Below are positions 17,215 through 25,362 of a stretch of 64,000 nucleotides of DNA, in pieces. Location: positions 2,170,001 through 2,234,000 of the forward strand of contig JADJEE010000002.1 of the NCBI GenBank assembly GCA_016709225.1, given 5' to 3'. This DNA is from Deltaproteobacteria bacterium (GTDB taxonomy: Bacteria; Myxococcota_A; Polyangia; Nannocystales; Nannocystaceae). A program made the position numbers and the translations under genes. Below the pieces are notes generated by a model that did no database searches, had not been told where the DNA came from, and was given only the letters and a program-made list of their open reading frames with translations. The stretch's first letter is position 1. Every line of letters starts with the position of its first letter.

Positions 17215-19440
17215 TCATTGTACGCGGGCGAAGCTCGCGGTGAGAACCGGCTCGGCGCCGTCGAAGTCCAGCATCATCCGCAGCCCACGGCCCATCGTGT
17301 AGCCGCGGAAGACCTCGAGCTCGCGATCGATCTCACCGAAGGACGACAGCAGTCGACCGAGGTCGGGAATCTCGAGGTACGCCGACGGTCCGTGGGCATC
17401 TTCGGCGGGCAGCTCGAGCAGCCACGCCATGCGCTCGAGGCCATCGACCATGGCGACCCATCCACTCTGGCTCGGCGACGCGTCGGTGGTGGGGTCGGTG
17501 CGGGACACGAGCATGAGCGAGAACTCGTCGGTCGGCGCCTTCCAGGTCCACGCACTCCCGAGGCGCTCGCCCAGCGTCGCCTCACTCATCGACTGATCCG
17601 CGAGCATGAGCGCACCGCGGGGCATCGCCGCGTCGGTCGCGTTGGTGCGCAGGTACACCGCGAAGTCGGCCTTCGCCGATCGGCGCGCCACCGCGAGGCT
17701 GCGCAGGCTACCGCCCGCGCCCTCGATGCGCCCGAACACCTCGGCGAAGTTGCGAGCCATCGTCGCCTCGGGTCCCTTGCCGGCCTCGCGCTCCGGCCAG
17801 TGCGCCACGGTGCCGAGCAGGTTGGGCCAGCTGGCCGCAAGCACGTGCAGCGCCGCGGCTTCCTCGTAGCGCGAACCGACTTTGCGCTCGAGCTCGTCGG
17901 GGCTCAGATCCCACGGCCCCTTCGCGAAGCGATCGGCTAGCCGCGACGGCAGCGGCGCGCCCGCGGTACGGAAACACGCCAGCGCCCCGTCGCACAGCGC
18001 TGCATGGGTCGGCACCTGCCACTTCGGTGTCGGACCCGCCAACAGGGCCGCGACGTCGTCGCCCGAGCTCGGGTCTGCGATCCACCGCACCTGCGCGTGC
18101 AGACCATCGCCCTCGAGCACGTCGAGATCGAGCCGCGCACCGCGGAAGAGCAGCGGTACCGAGGCCATCTGCAGCAGCGGATCGCCGCGCTCGAAGGCCT
18201 CGCGGGCACCATCGGGCCCGTCGCCCCAGGTGTACGACGACAACGCGCGACGCATGGCGTCGACCTCGACGAAGTCGACCAAGCCGCCGGCGTCGAGATA
18301 CGCCGACGCCGCGCCGCGCAGATCGAAAGCGGGCCCCTCGGTGATCGGCGCCACTGCAAGCGCCTCGCGGATCGCCGCGCGCTGCGGTGCGGTCCCCGGC
18401 GGCAGCCGCAGCAGGAAGAGGAACACGTCGAAGGTCACCGCGTCCTGCGTGCCGCGGACCACCACGAGCGCGTCGCGATCACCGATGCAGAGGGTCGCGC
18501 CCAGTGTCGCGCACTCACCCGACCACTCGCGCGTGGCCTCGGCCGGCAGCTTCGTGCGCAGGTGATCGACCAAGGGCCGCGGGTCGGTCACGCCGACGAC
18601 GAACCGCGAGTGCAACGCCATCGCACCGGCGCGATCGATCACGTCGTTCGCGGCCTTCAGCGCCTCGGGCGAGGGCCCGGGCGGCGGCGGCGGCGGCTCG
18701 ATCGGCACCAGCTCGGTGGGGTCCTGCGGTGCTTCGCGCTCGACGATCTTTGGTTCGATCGCCACGTCGGCACCGCCATCCGGTGGCGTGCCGGGTTCCG
18801 TCGGCGGCGTGGCGGGCATCGGTGGCGGCGGCTCGACGGGCGCCACCATCGGCAAGGGCTCGGGTGGCGGCGGCGTCGCGGGGACCGGCATCGGCATCGG
18901 CGCCCGCTCCACCGGCTTCGGCTCGTCGGGCGGCGAGGGCTCGGGGATCGCAGCCCCGAGGCCACGCTCGCGCAGCGCCGCGGGGATGGCATCGCGGGCC
19001 GCACTCGCGACGGTCAGCTCCGATCGCATGCGCTTGCCGTCACCCAGGATCGGGCGCAGCAACGTCATGCTCACGACCCCATCGGGCGCCAGCGCAAAGC
19101 GCTGGACGACATCCTCCGAGCGCCAGTCGACGCCGGTCTCGATGCTGAACTCGGCCAGCTCGCGCGAGACCTCACCGGGCAACGGCAGCGTGCGCAGCCA
19201 CGCCAGGGCGGTGCCGAGGCGAACCGCGGCGTAGACGGTGCCGTCGGCGATGAACCCCGGCCTCGCGCCGAACGCCTCGAGCTTGCGCGCGGGCATCCGC
19301 TCGAACCCCGCCACCGGCACCAGGCCGCCCAACACGCCGACTCCGCCCTCGACGGGCTCGTCCTTCTTCTTGTTGCAGGCACCCGCGGCGAGCAGGGCGA
19401 TCACGCACGACGAGACCCACGGACGCAGACGGCGAATCAC
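17215..19440 (-). CDS. Unknown lipoprotein with a proline-rich central linker
   Basis: This encodes 741 residues beginning with GTG. The signal peptide ends in a lipobox (LLAAGAC, Cys at residue 22), followed by NKKKDEP. Two folded parts are separated by about 90 residues of Pro/Glu/Ala-rich sequence (near 170-260) that should be an extended spacer crossing the periplasm or exposed at the surface. The C-terminal part (MLADQSMSEATLGERLGSAW..., SYLEIPDLGRLLSSF) looks like an alternating alpha/beta domain, and two CxxxxxxC-type pairs occur (ECATLGATLC, CDGALAC). I do not recognise a family. It lies between the small ELREPF protein (30 bases upstream) and the kinase-TPR gene (six bases downstream). 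Co-expression with the kinase is likely, so it may be an input or output of that pathway. Confidence 0.8.
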   Translation of the reverse strand: MIRRLRPWVSSCVIALLAAGACNKKKDEPVEGGVGVLGGLVPVAGFERMPARKLEAFGARPGFIADGTVYAAVRLGTALAWLRTLPLPGEVSRELAEFSIETGVDWRSEDVVQRFALAPDGVVSMTLLRPILGDGKRMRSELTVASAARDAIPAALRERGLGAAIPEPSPPDEPKPVERAPMPMPVPATPPPPEPLPMVAPVEPPPPMPATPPTEPGTPPDGGADVAIEPKIVEREAPQDPTELVPIEPPPPPPGPSPEALKAANDVIDRAGAMALHSRFVVGVTDPRPLVDHLRTKLPAEATREWSGECATLGATLCIGDRDALVVVRGTQDAVTFDVFLFLLRLPPGTAPQRAAIREALAVAPITEGPAFDLRGAASAYLDAGGLVDFVEVDAMRRALSSYTWGDGPDGAREAFERGDPLLQMASVPLLFRGARLDLDVLEGDGLHAQVRWIADPSSGDDVAALLAGPTPKWQVPTHAALCDGALACFRTAGAPLPSRLADRFAKGPWDLSPDELERKVGSRYEEAAALHVLAASWPNLLGTVAHWPEREAGKGPEATMARNFAEVFGRIEGAGGSLRSLAVARRSAKADFAVYLRTNATDAAMPRGALMLADQSMSEATLGERLGSAWTWKAPTDEFSLMLVSRTDPTTDASPSQSGWVAMVDGLERMAWLLELPAEDAHGPSAYLEIPDLGRLLSSFGEIDRELEVFRGYTMGRGLRMMLDFDGAEPVLTASFARVQ

Positions 19441-19470
19441 GTCATCAGGGGTAACACGGACCGCGTGGCT

Positions 19471-19887
19471 TCACATGCGCCGGAACGGTTCACGCAGCTC
19501 CCCGCGTGCAGCGGCGCGTGCAGCCGGCACAGACTCGACGGCGACCGGCGCGACCGCGGCCGGCTCGGCACGCCGACCCGCACGCAGCGAGCCATCGCGC
19601 AGGCCGCTACCGCGGGCTGTCTGCACCACCGCCGCGTCGACGCTCGAGTCGAAGGGATCGCGGAGCTCGGCCGACGTCGCGCTCGGGCGCCCCAGCACCG
19701 CGAGCACCGGCGTGCCGTCGAAGGGCTCACGGAGCTCGGGGGTCTGGCCGAGCTGCTCCGGGCGCGTCCACGCCACCCCGGAACCCGTCGGCGCCGTCTT
19801 GCGCGTGACGATGACGGTCGTCGTGGACTCCGCGGGGGCGGGACCGACGAGGACGGAAGCGAGCATCATGGCGGTGAGGCTGAGCAT
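19471..19887 (-). CDS. Small secreted protein with ELR(E/D)PF repeats
   Basis: This encodes 138 residues. I chose the ATG at 19887, which gives a clean signal peptide (MLSLTAMMLASVLVGPAPAES) with an A-x-A cleavage site; the longer frame upstream to 20382 has arginine-rich shadow-like composition and overlaps the next gene. The mature protein is low-complexity and contains three copies of a short motif: ELREPFDG, ELRDPFDSS and, at the very end, ELREPF. I do not recognise the family. The regular spacing (about 27 residues between the first two copies) and the C-terminal copy suggest short linear binding motifs rather than a globular domain. It is the first gene of the operon continuing through the lipoprotein, kinase and creatininase-family genes. 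The ribosome site is weak. Confidence 0.68.
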   Translation of the reverse strand: MLSLTAMMLASVLVGPAPAESTTTVIVTRKTAPTGSGVAWTRPEQLGQTPELREPFDGTPVLAVLGRPSATSAELRDPFDSSVDAAVVQTARGSGLRDGSLRAGRRAEPAAVAPVAVESVPAARAAARGELREPFRRM

Positions 19888-20099
19888 CGGGTGGGTTCGG
19901 GGCCGCCGACGCGGGCGGCCACGGGCTTGGGTTGTGCAACCGAGGTGCCAGCCCGAATCGACTGCGCGGGCCGGCCCGCGGGCCATTGCGCGCGGCGCCT
20001 GGGCGCCGCAGGTGGAGCAGCCTGCACCGTTGCGAACCGCGGCGCCCCGGGCTCGGCGGGTGGGCCCGGTTCGCCGCGGACGGCCGGAAGCGCCGTCGA

Positions 20100-20765
20100 T
20101 CACTCGCAGGGCAGCGCGTTGCAGGTGCACGGTTGCTCGACCGGACACGCAACGTCGCAGGTGTCGACGTCGGCGTCGCAGGTCACCGCGCAGCCACCCG
20201 CGGGCTGGCAGTCGATCTCGCAGATCGAGCCGCTGCCGCAGTCGCTGTTGCAGCCGCCACCGGCACAGCCGAACGTGCACGTCGCCCCGGCACCGCAGGT
20301 CTGCTGGCAGCCGCCACCGTCGCAGGTGAAGTCGCACGTGGCACCCGGCTCGCAGACCTGCACGCACGCACCGAGCGGGCACTCGGTGTCGCCGGACGTC
20401 TCGCCCCCGCTCCCGCCATCGGAGCTGCCGGAGTCCGCGTTGGTGTCGCTCGCCGATGCCGTCGCGGTGTCGCTCGCCGACGCGGTGGCCGTGTCGCTCG
20501 CGCTCTCGGACGCGGATGCCGACGCAGTCTGCGAGTCGCTGGCGCTGACCGTCGCACTGGCGCTCGCGCTGGCACTCGCCGAGTCCCCGTCGGTGCCGGA
20601 GTCGTCGCCGGAGTCGCCGGCACTCACGCTGGCGCTCTCGCTGGCGCTGGCGCTGGCGCTCGCGCTCGCGCTGGCGCTGGCGTTGGTATCACCGTCACCG
20701 CTGATGACGCAGGCCTGCATCACGGCACACGAGAACAAGGACATCACGAGTTGGATACGGTTCAT
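20100..20765 (-). CDS. Ser/Ala/Asp-repeat lipoprotein with a Cys-rich C-terminal domain
   Basis: This encodes 221 residues. I chose the ATG at 20765 (MNRIQLVMSLFSCAVMQAC), which gives a signal with lipobox MQAC; the frame is open to 20972 but would run into the divergent gene. The mature protein has about 90 residues of nearly pure Ser/Ala, with Asp/Glu/Thr interruptions, acting as a flexible surface stalk. A compact domain of about 80 residues with some 20 cysteines follows, built on a repeating G-A-T-C-x-F-x-C-x-G-G-G-C pattern. The cysteines are probably disulfide-bonded outside the cell. I know no exact family; similar Cys-rich repeats appear in myxobacterial surface lipoproteins. A role in adhesion or shielding is only a guess. 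The repeat tract makes the gene prone to length change. Confidence 0.8.
   Translation of the reverse strand: MNRIQLVMSLFSCAVMQACVISGDGDTNASASASASASASASESASVSAGDSGDDSGTDGDSASASASASATVSASDSQTASASASESASDTATASASDTATASASDTNADSGSSDGGSGGETSGDTECPLGACVQVCEPGATCDFTCDGGGCQQTCGAGATCTFGCAGGGCNSDCGSGSICEIDCQPAGGCAVTCDADVDTCDVACPVEQPCTCNALPCE
20430..20690 (-). repeat. Degenerate Ser/Ala codon repeat tract inside the surface lipoprotein
   Basis: On the plus strand the tract reads as many imperfect copies of gcgctggcgctcgcg-type hexamers, with longer units such as gtcgctcgccgatgccgtcgcggt. On the minus strand these encode alternating Ser-Ala dipeptides and Ser/Asp/Thr variants. The units are multiples of three, so gain or loss would change the stalk length without breaking the frame. 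Confidence 0.75.
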
Positions 20766-20925
20766 TCGATCGCTCCGTTGCTTCGCGCACCACGGATCTG
20801 CAGCGCGCATGCACGGTGGATTCGCCGACCCCGAGCGTTCCCGTGACACGATGCGAAGCCGACCAACGACGGCTGTGACGGGCGACAACTCCCGTGCGAA
20901 GCTGCACCATGAAGCGGGAAGAACC

Positions 20926-21717
20926 ATGCCCCTGACGACTCCGACCCATGCGTTCGTGCGTGCGCCCTCCACCGCCTACGCCCGCTGCCTGCGCGAGCAA
21001 CCTTGCGCCATCGACGTCGGCGTCGCGACCCAGCAGCACGACGGCTACGTCGCCGCGCTCCGCGACGCGGGCATCGACGTGCAGTGGCTGCCGCCGCTGG
21101 TCGACGCCCCCGACGCGACGTTCGTGGAGGACACCGCGGTCGTCGTGGATGGCGCGGCGCTCGTGACTCACCCCGGTGCGCTCGCCCGCCGCGAGGAGAC
21201 CCCATCGGTCGCCGCCGTGCTCGCGAGCAGCATGGCGATCACACACATGCACGGGCCCGCGACCCTCGATGGCGGCGACGTGATGCGTTGCGGTGACACG
21301 CTGGTGGTCGGCCACTCCCAGCGCACGAACGAGGGCGGCATCGCGGCGCTCACCGAGTTCGCGGCCCGCTTCGGCCTGCGCACCCACGTGGTCCAGCTCG
21401 CCGCCGGCCTGCACCTCAAGTCGGCCTGCACCATGCTCGACGCCGCCACCCTGCTGTACTGGCCCGGCGCCTTCACCATCGACGCGCTCGCCCCCTTGCG
21501 CCTCGACTGCATCGCCGTGTCCGAGCCCGCCGGCGCCAACGTGCTGCCCTTCGCCGACCGCGTGCTGATGTCCGACGCGGCCCCGCGCACCGCCGAGCTG
21601 GTGGCCAAGCGCGGCGGCGCCCCGCGCCTGCTCGCGCTCTCGCAGATCCACGCCGGCGACGGCGCGCTGACCTGCCTGTCGCTGCGCGTGCCGCCGGCCG
21701 GCGCCTGGGTGGCCTGA
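20926..21717 (+). CDS. Dimethylarginine dimethylaminohydrolase (DDAH) family
   Basis: This encodes 263 residues from the ATG at 20926, preceded by AGCGGGAAGA. It matches the amidinotransferase-fold DDAH/arginine deiminase superfamily. Visible features are the substrate-binding acidic pair in FVEDTAVV (Glu68, Asp69), LDGGDVMRCG, the catalytic histidine in GLHLKSACTMLD (His163), and the catalytic cysteine in DGALTCLSLR (Cys250). Length is normal for the family (about 255-285). DDAH hydrolyses N-methylated arginines to citrulline and methylamines; related enzymes can act on arginine itself. The protein is cytoplasmic. It is divergent from the Ser/Ala-repeat lipoprotein and convergent with the hydrolase at 21737. 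An arginase-family gene lies at 38047, but the two are not linked in an operon. Confidence 0.9.
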   Translation: MPLTTPTHAFVRAPSTAYARCLREQPCAIDVGVATQQHDGYVAALRDAGIDVQWLPPLVDAPDATFVEDTAVVVDGAALVTHPGALARREETPSVAAVLASSMAITHMHGPATLDGGDVMRCGDTLVVGHSQRTNEGGIAALTEFAARFGLRTHVVQLAAGLHLKSACTMLDAATLLYWPGAFTIDALAPLRLDCIAVSEPAGANVLPFADRVLMSDAAPRTAELVAKRGGAPRLLALSQIHAGDGALTCLSLRVPPAGAWVA

Positions 21718-21736
21718 CAGGCCGCGGTCGAAGCCG

Positions 21737-23758
21737 CTACGGCCCGAAAGGATCCATGATCTGCGCGCCCTCGGGCGCGTCGCCGCTGTTCATGAAGACC
21801 CACTGCTGCGAGAGCGCGTACGGGTCGACCTGCAGCTCGCGGTGGGTTGCGGGCACGACATCGCCGTTGCCGCGCGCCATCACATCGTACTGGTACAGAC
21901 CGCCGGTGCGCGACCCGGGAAGGTTGCCGACGACCGGGAAGCCCAGCTCGACCGCGACGTCGCGCATCTCGAACTTCGGCTCACCGACGATCGGGATACC
22001 CAGCGCACGCACCAGGTAGGTCGTCGACGAATTGGGCACCACCGTGTCGTTCAACGCCATCTGCGCGAGCACGTGCGGGGTACGGCCGGCGAACTCGGGC
22101 AGGCGAGCGGCGATCACCCACGGCGCGAAGGTCATCGGATCGCCGCCATCGATCGCCGTCTGCGTGACGGCGAGCATCCGCAGCCGCTCGTCGTCGGACA
22201 TCGACTGCGTCACCAGCAGCACCAACGGCTGGAACTCGCTGGCCTGGTCGACGATGTTCGTGAGGTTGCCGCCGGGGACGACCAGCGTCGCCGATTCGAA
22301 CGCGTCGCTCAGCGCCAACATCTGCGGCCCCATGACCCCGCCGAGCGAGTCACCCTGGTAGAGCAGGCGCTGGGGGTCGAGGTCGGGGTTGCCGTCGCCG
22401 GTCACGTCCATGCCGGCGAGCAGGCGATGCACCAGCTGGAGCTTGTCGAACGCAGCCTGCCGGAAGTTGTCCCGCGCGTCGAACGGATCGAAGGGGTCGA
22501 ACGGATCGTTGCTGAGACCCAGCAGATCGAAGGTCGAGTTGGTGACCGCAGCGTCGGGGTGGTCGCCGTGCTTGGGTGCATCGATGGCGACGACGGCGAA
22601 GCCGTCCTGCGCGAGGTAGTAGGCCGCGGGGTACCACGCGGTCAGCCGGTCGCCGGTCAGCCCGTGGCCGTAGACCACCGTGGGGAACGGACCGAGCCCT
22701 TGCGTCGGCAGATACGCGACGAACGGCAGCTCGAAGGTCGACACCGGCGCGACCCCGCGGATGATGCCGTCGTCGTCGGCGAAGTCGACCATGCGGATGG
22801 TGCCTTCGCAGGTGCGGAACGGGTAGCCCGTGAGGTAGCAACCCTGCTCGTCCAGGGTGTACGGCGATGGGAACGAACTCGCGATCGCAGCCGCGATGTC
22901 GATGCTCTGCTCGATGGTCGTCGCGGTGGTGTACACGACCGCGGCCGACAGTTCGTCCGCCTCGGCGATGGTGCCGGCCTCGCGCAGGACCTCGAGCACG
23001 CGCGCGTAGCCGCCGCCCAGTCGCATCAGCTCGGGGGCATCGGTGTCACCCGCCAGCAGCGACTGCATCGCCGTGCTGGGCGTGAAGCACTCGCCCTGCT
23101 CGTCGACGACGTCGCGCGTCATCACCACCGCGTGCCTCGCCCCGGCCCGCAGCGGGCGCAGCGGCGCGAGCATCAGCGTGGTGCCGTCGTCGAGGCCGTT
23201 CTCCTCGATCACGCGCAGGTCGAACGGCAGGAACGCCGGCGGCTCGGCGTCGAGATCGACGAGCAGCAGCGAGGAGCCGAGCGGGTCGGTCTCGTCGCCC
23301 GCCGACGGCAGGCTCGCCGGATCGACCGCCCCGGTCACGCGCACGAACGCCGGCGCGGTGACACCGAACCCATCGAGCGATCCCATCTCCGCGAATACGC
23401 TCGGGAAGCCGACGATGGGATCCTCGGGCGCGAGCACGTCGATGGGCGATCGCAGCCGCAGCCCCGTGCGCGTGTCGGCAGTCTCCGTCCATAGATCGTC
23501 GGGAAACGCGTGCAGACCCGGCCCCGCCGGGTCGTAGCGCACCTCGAACGCCCCCTGGCAGAACGACAGTGCGGGCGCACCCGTGCTCGACGAATCGGCC
23601 CCATCACCCGTCGTGCCCGACGTGGTGCCCGAATCCTCGGTGGTGCCGCCGCTGCTACTGCCGTCGGCACCCGCGGGGGTGGAGTCCATATCATTGCAAC
23701 CAACCGCGATCATCACCGCGATGGCGCACATTCCTGTGGCGCATCTGCTCGAATGCAT
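21737..23758 (-). CDS. Alpha/beta-hydrolase lipoprotein (lipase/esterase-like)
   Basis: This encodes 673 residues. I chose the ATG at 23758 (MHSSRCATGMCAIAVMIAVGC), which gives a lipobox at residue 21; the upstream frame is open to 23809. A Ser/Thr/Gly-rich linker follows. The N-terminal domain (near 60-300) is a beta-rich, Ig-like region seen in large secreted bacterial lipases. The hydrolase core runs from about residue 310, with TVVYGHGLTGDR as oxyanion region and YQGDSLGGVMG as nucleophile elbow (G-D-S-L-G). Later acidic and His residues include LNDTVVP and VPATHRE. A run of D-P-F-D-P-F-D-P-F-D sits between these. It probably cleaves esters at the cell surface; the substrate is unknown. 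It stands alone, convergent with the DDAH gene. Confidence 0.84.
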   Translation of the reverse strand: MHSSRCATGMCAIAVMIAVGCNDMDSTPAGADGSSSGGTTEDSGTTSGTTGDGADSSSTGAPALSFCQGAFEVRYDPAGPGLHAFPDDLWTETADTRTGLRLRSPIDVLAPEDPIVGFPSVFAEMGSLDGFGVTAPAFVRVTGAVDPASLPSAGDETDPLGSSLLLVDLDAEPPAFLPFDLRVIEENGLDDGTTLMLAPLRPLRAGARHAVVMTRDVVDEQGECFTPSTAMQSLLAGDTDAPELMRLGGGYARVLEVLREAGTIAEADELSAAVVYTTATTIEQSIDIAAAIASSFPSPYTLDEQGCYLTGYPFRTCEGTIRMVDFADDDGIIRGVAPVSTFELPFVAYLPTQGLGPFPTVVYGHGLTGDRLTAWYPAAYYLAQDGFAVVAIDAPKHGDHPDAAVTNSTFDLLGLSNDPFDPFDPFDARDNFRQAAFDKLQLVHRLLAGMDVTGDGNPDLDPQRLLYQGDSLGGVMGPQMLALSDAFESATLVVPGGNLTNIVDQASEFQPLVLLVTQSMSDDERLRMLAVTQTAIDGGDPMTFAPWVIAARLPEFAGRTPHVLAQMALNDTVVPNSSTTYLVRALGIPIVGEPKFEMRDVAVELGFPVVGNLPGSRTGGLYQYDVMARGNGDVVPATHRELQVDPYALSQQWVFMNSGDAPEGAQIMDPFGP

Positions 23759-23909
23759 CCGATTCGAACCTCCGCCACCAGGGTGCACGTCGAAACCCGT
23801 ACGCGTCAAGGCGCCGGTGATCGATTCACCGCGATCGATCGGCCATTGTCACGTCGTCACGCGCGCCACCGGGGCCACCCCGGTGTGCGGCGACGTCGAT
23901 TCCGCGCGA

Positions 23910-25358
23910 TCAGCCGTAGGTCTCGAGCAGCTTCATCAGCACCGGTTCCATCGGCGGCAGGTGGGCCTGCCACGTGCGCGGCAGCTCGCGCCGCGGGAAC
24001 TCGGGATACACGCGGGCGACCTCGTCCATGAAGTCGATGCCCATGCCGCCCATCAGCGCCAGCTGCTTGGGCACCGCGCGGCCGATGTCGTGCCGAATCT
24101 GCTCGCGATCGCGATCGACGGTCTCGAGCACGCGAATGACCTTGTCGGCCAGATCGGGCTCGTCGACCTCGAGGAAGAGGTGCGAGTGCCCACGGTCGTT
24201 CATGAGATTGCGGATGCGCTCGTCCATCGTGATGCCGGCCGACGCGACCTGGCCCGGCATCGAGGTCACGACCGCGTGGAAGCGCGAGCTCAGCATCCAC
24301 GTGCAGTTGCGCAGCAGGCTCACCATCTCGAACATCGGGATGTCGGCGCTGCCGAAGATCGGTGCGTTGGTCTTCAAGCGCGGCGCGAGGTCCTCACAGG
24401 CGTACTTGTCGAGCTGCTCCATCGCCACGAGGATCGGGAAGCACGGCCGCGTCGACGCGAAGTGGTTCACGCCGGTGGCGATCGCGTCGAGGTAGTTCTC
24501 GTACTTGGCGGTTGCCTCGGGCGAGCTGTGGTGGAAGTAGATCGACTGGTAGTGCTCGTCGCGGTACTGCCCGACCAGGCGCATGGCGGTCGCCTTCGCG
24601 ATGTCGGGCTTCACCGGCCACCAGAACGGGTTGATGGGGCACACCACCAGCACCGGCGTCTTGCCGTCCCAGCCGGCCTTGCGCAGCAGCTCGGCGCCGA
24701 CCGGCAGCGGTGCGGGCTCGAACGTCCACGCCGTATCGGCACCGCCGGTGGTGCGGATGCCGAGCTGCCCGAGCACGTCGCGCGAAGGCTCGTTGCGGCA
24801 GATCACCAGCGAGTTTCGGCAGTGCTTCTTCACGAAGTCCCGCAGCGCGGGCGTCATGTTGCCGGCCTCGGCGCCGTAGCCGACGCTGAGCTTGCCCTCG
24901 GCGTTGGCGATGCCGAGCGAGCCCGCCATCATCACGCTGAGCGCGCTGGCGAACTTGGACTTGAACATCGAGCCTTCGCAGGCAATCACGCCATGGTGCT
25001 TGGGGCACTCGTCGTGCAGGAACTTGGGGAACACCACCGGCAGCTCGACCTGCCGCACCGTGCGGAAATAGCCCGCGGTCAGCTTGGGGTCGACGGTCAT
25101 GATGGTCAGCTCGAGCTCGTCGTCGCCGACCACGTGGCGAATCTGCCGGATCATCTCCTCGACGCGGACATCGGCGCCGGTGTTGCGCGTGCCGACGTAG
25201 CCGGCGAACAGCAGCTTGAGCGGCTTGCCGGGCGCCCAGGTCTCCTGGCGCACGTCGAGCGCACGCTCGACGGCAACGGCCTCGATGAAGCCGTTCATGA
25301 TCTCTTGCAGCACGCGATCGGGATCGAGCGCGTTCTTGATGCGCGACAGAATGCCCAC
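23910..25358 (-). CDS. Polysaccharide pyruvyl transferase family protein
   Basis: This encodes 482 residues. I chose the GTG at 25358 (VGILSRIKNALDPDR), four bases after the stop of the preceding gene; the frame is open upstream but overlaps that gene. Family features are the N-terminal LKLLFAGYVGTRNTGADVRVEEMI (G-x-x-N-x-G-D/A motif), a VCPINPFWWPVKPD segment, and the C-terminal signature MLSSRFHAVVTSMPGQVASAGITMDERI, which corresponds to the G-x-R-x-H-x-x-x-x-A block. Members transfer pyruvate from phosphoenolpyruvate to sugars as ketals, although some relatives differ. It is the last gene of a four-gene operon with the HAD-like, fatty acyl reductase and SDR genes. The combination suggests modification of a lipid-linked glycan or glycolipid. 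The protein is cytoplasmic, perhaps with a peripheral N-terminal helix. Confidence 0.88.
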   Translation of the reverse strand: MGILSRIKNALDPDRVLQEIMNGFIEAVAVERALDVRQETWAPGKPLKLLFAGYVGTRNTGADVRVEEMIRQIRHVVGDDELELTIMTVDPKLTAGYFRTVRQVELPVVFPKFLHDECPKHHGVIACEGSMFKSKFASALSVMMAGSLGIANAEGKLSVGYGAEAGNMTPALRDFVKKHCRNSLVICRNEPSRDVLGQLGIRTTGGADTAWTFEPAPLPVGAELLRKAGWDGKTPVLVVCPINPFWWPVKPDIAKATAMRLVGQYRDEHYQSIYFHHSSPEATAKYENYLDAIATGVNHFASTRPCFPILVAMEQLDKYACEDLAPRLKTNAPIFGSADIPMFEMVSLLRNCTWMLSSRFHAVVTSMPGQVASAGITMDERIRNLMNDRGHSHLFLEVDEPDLADKVIRVLETVDRDREQIRHDIGRAVPKQLALMGGMGIDFMDEVARVYPEFPRRELPRTWQAHLPPMEPVLMKLLETYG

Positions 25359-25362
25359 GGTT

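Noticed and set aside
18004..20925. Very long plus-strand frame upstream of the DDAH start
   Set aside because: It runs antisense to the lipoprotein, ELREPF and Ser/Ala-repeat genes and has the arginine-rich composition of a GC shadow; only the part from 20926 matches a family.
22480..22515. Short repeat encoding D-P-F-D-P-F-D-P-F-D in the hydrolase lipoprotein
   Set aside because: Only three 9-base units; noted in the gene entry, too short to list as a separate repeat.
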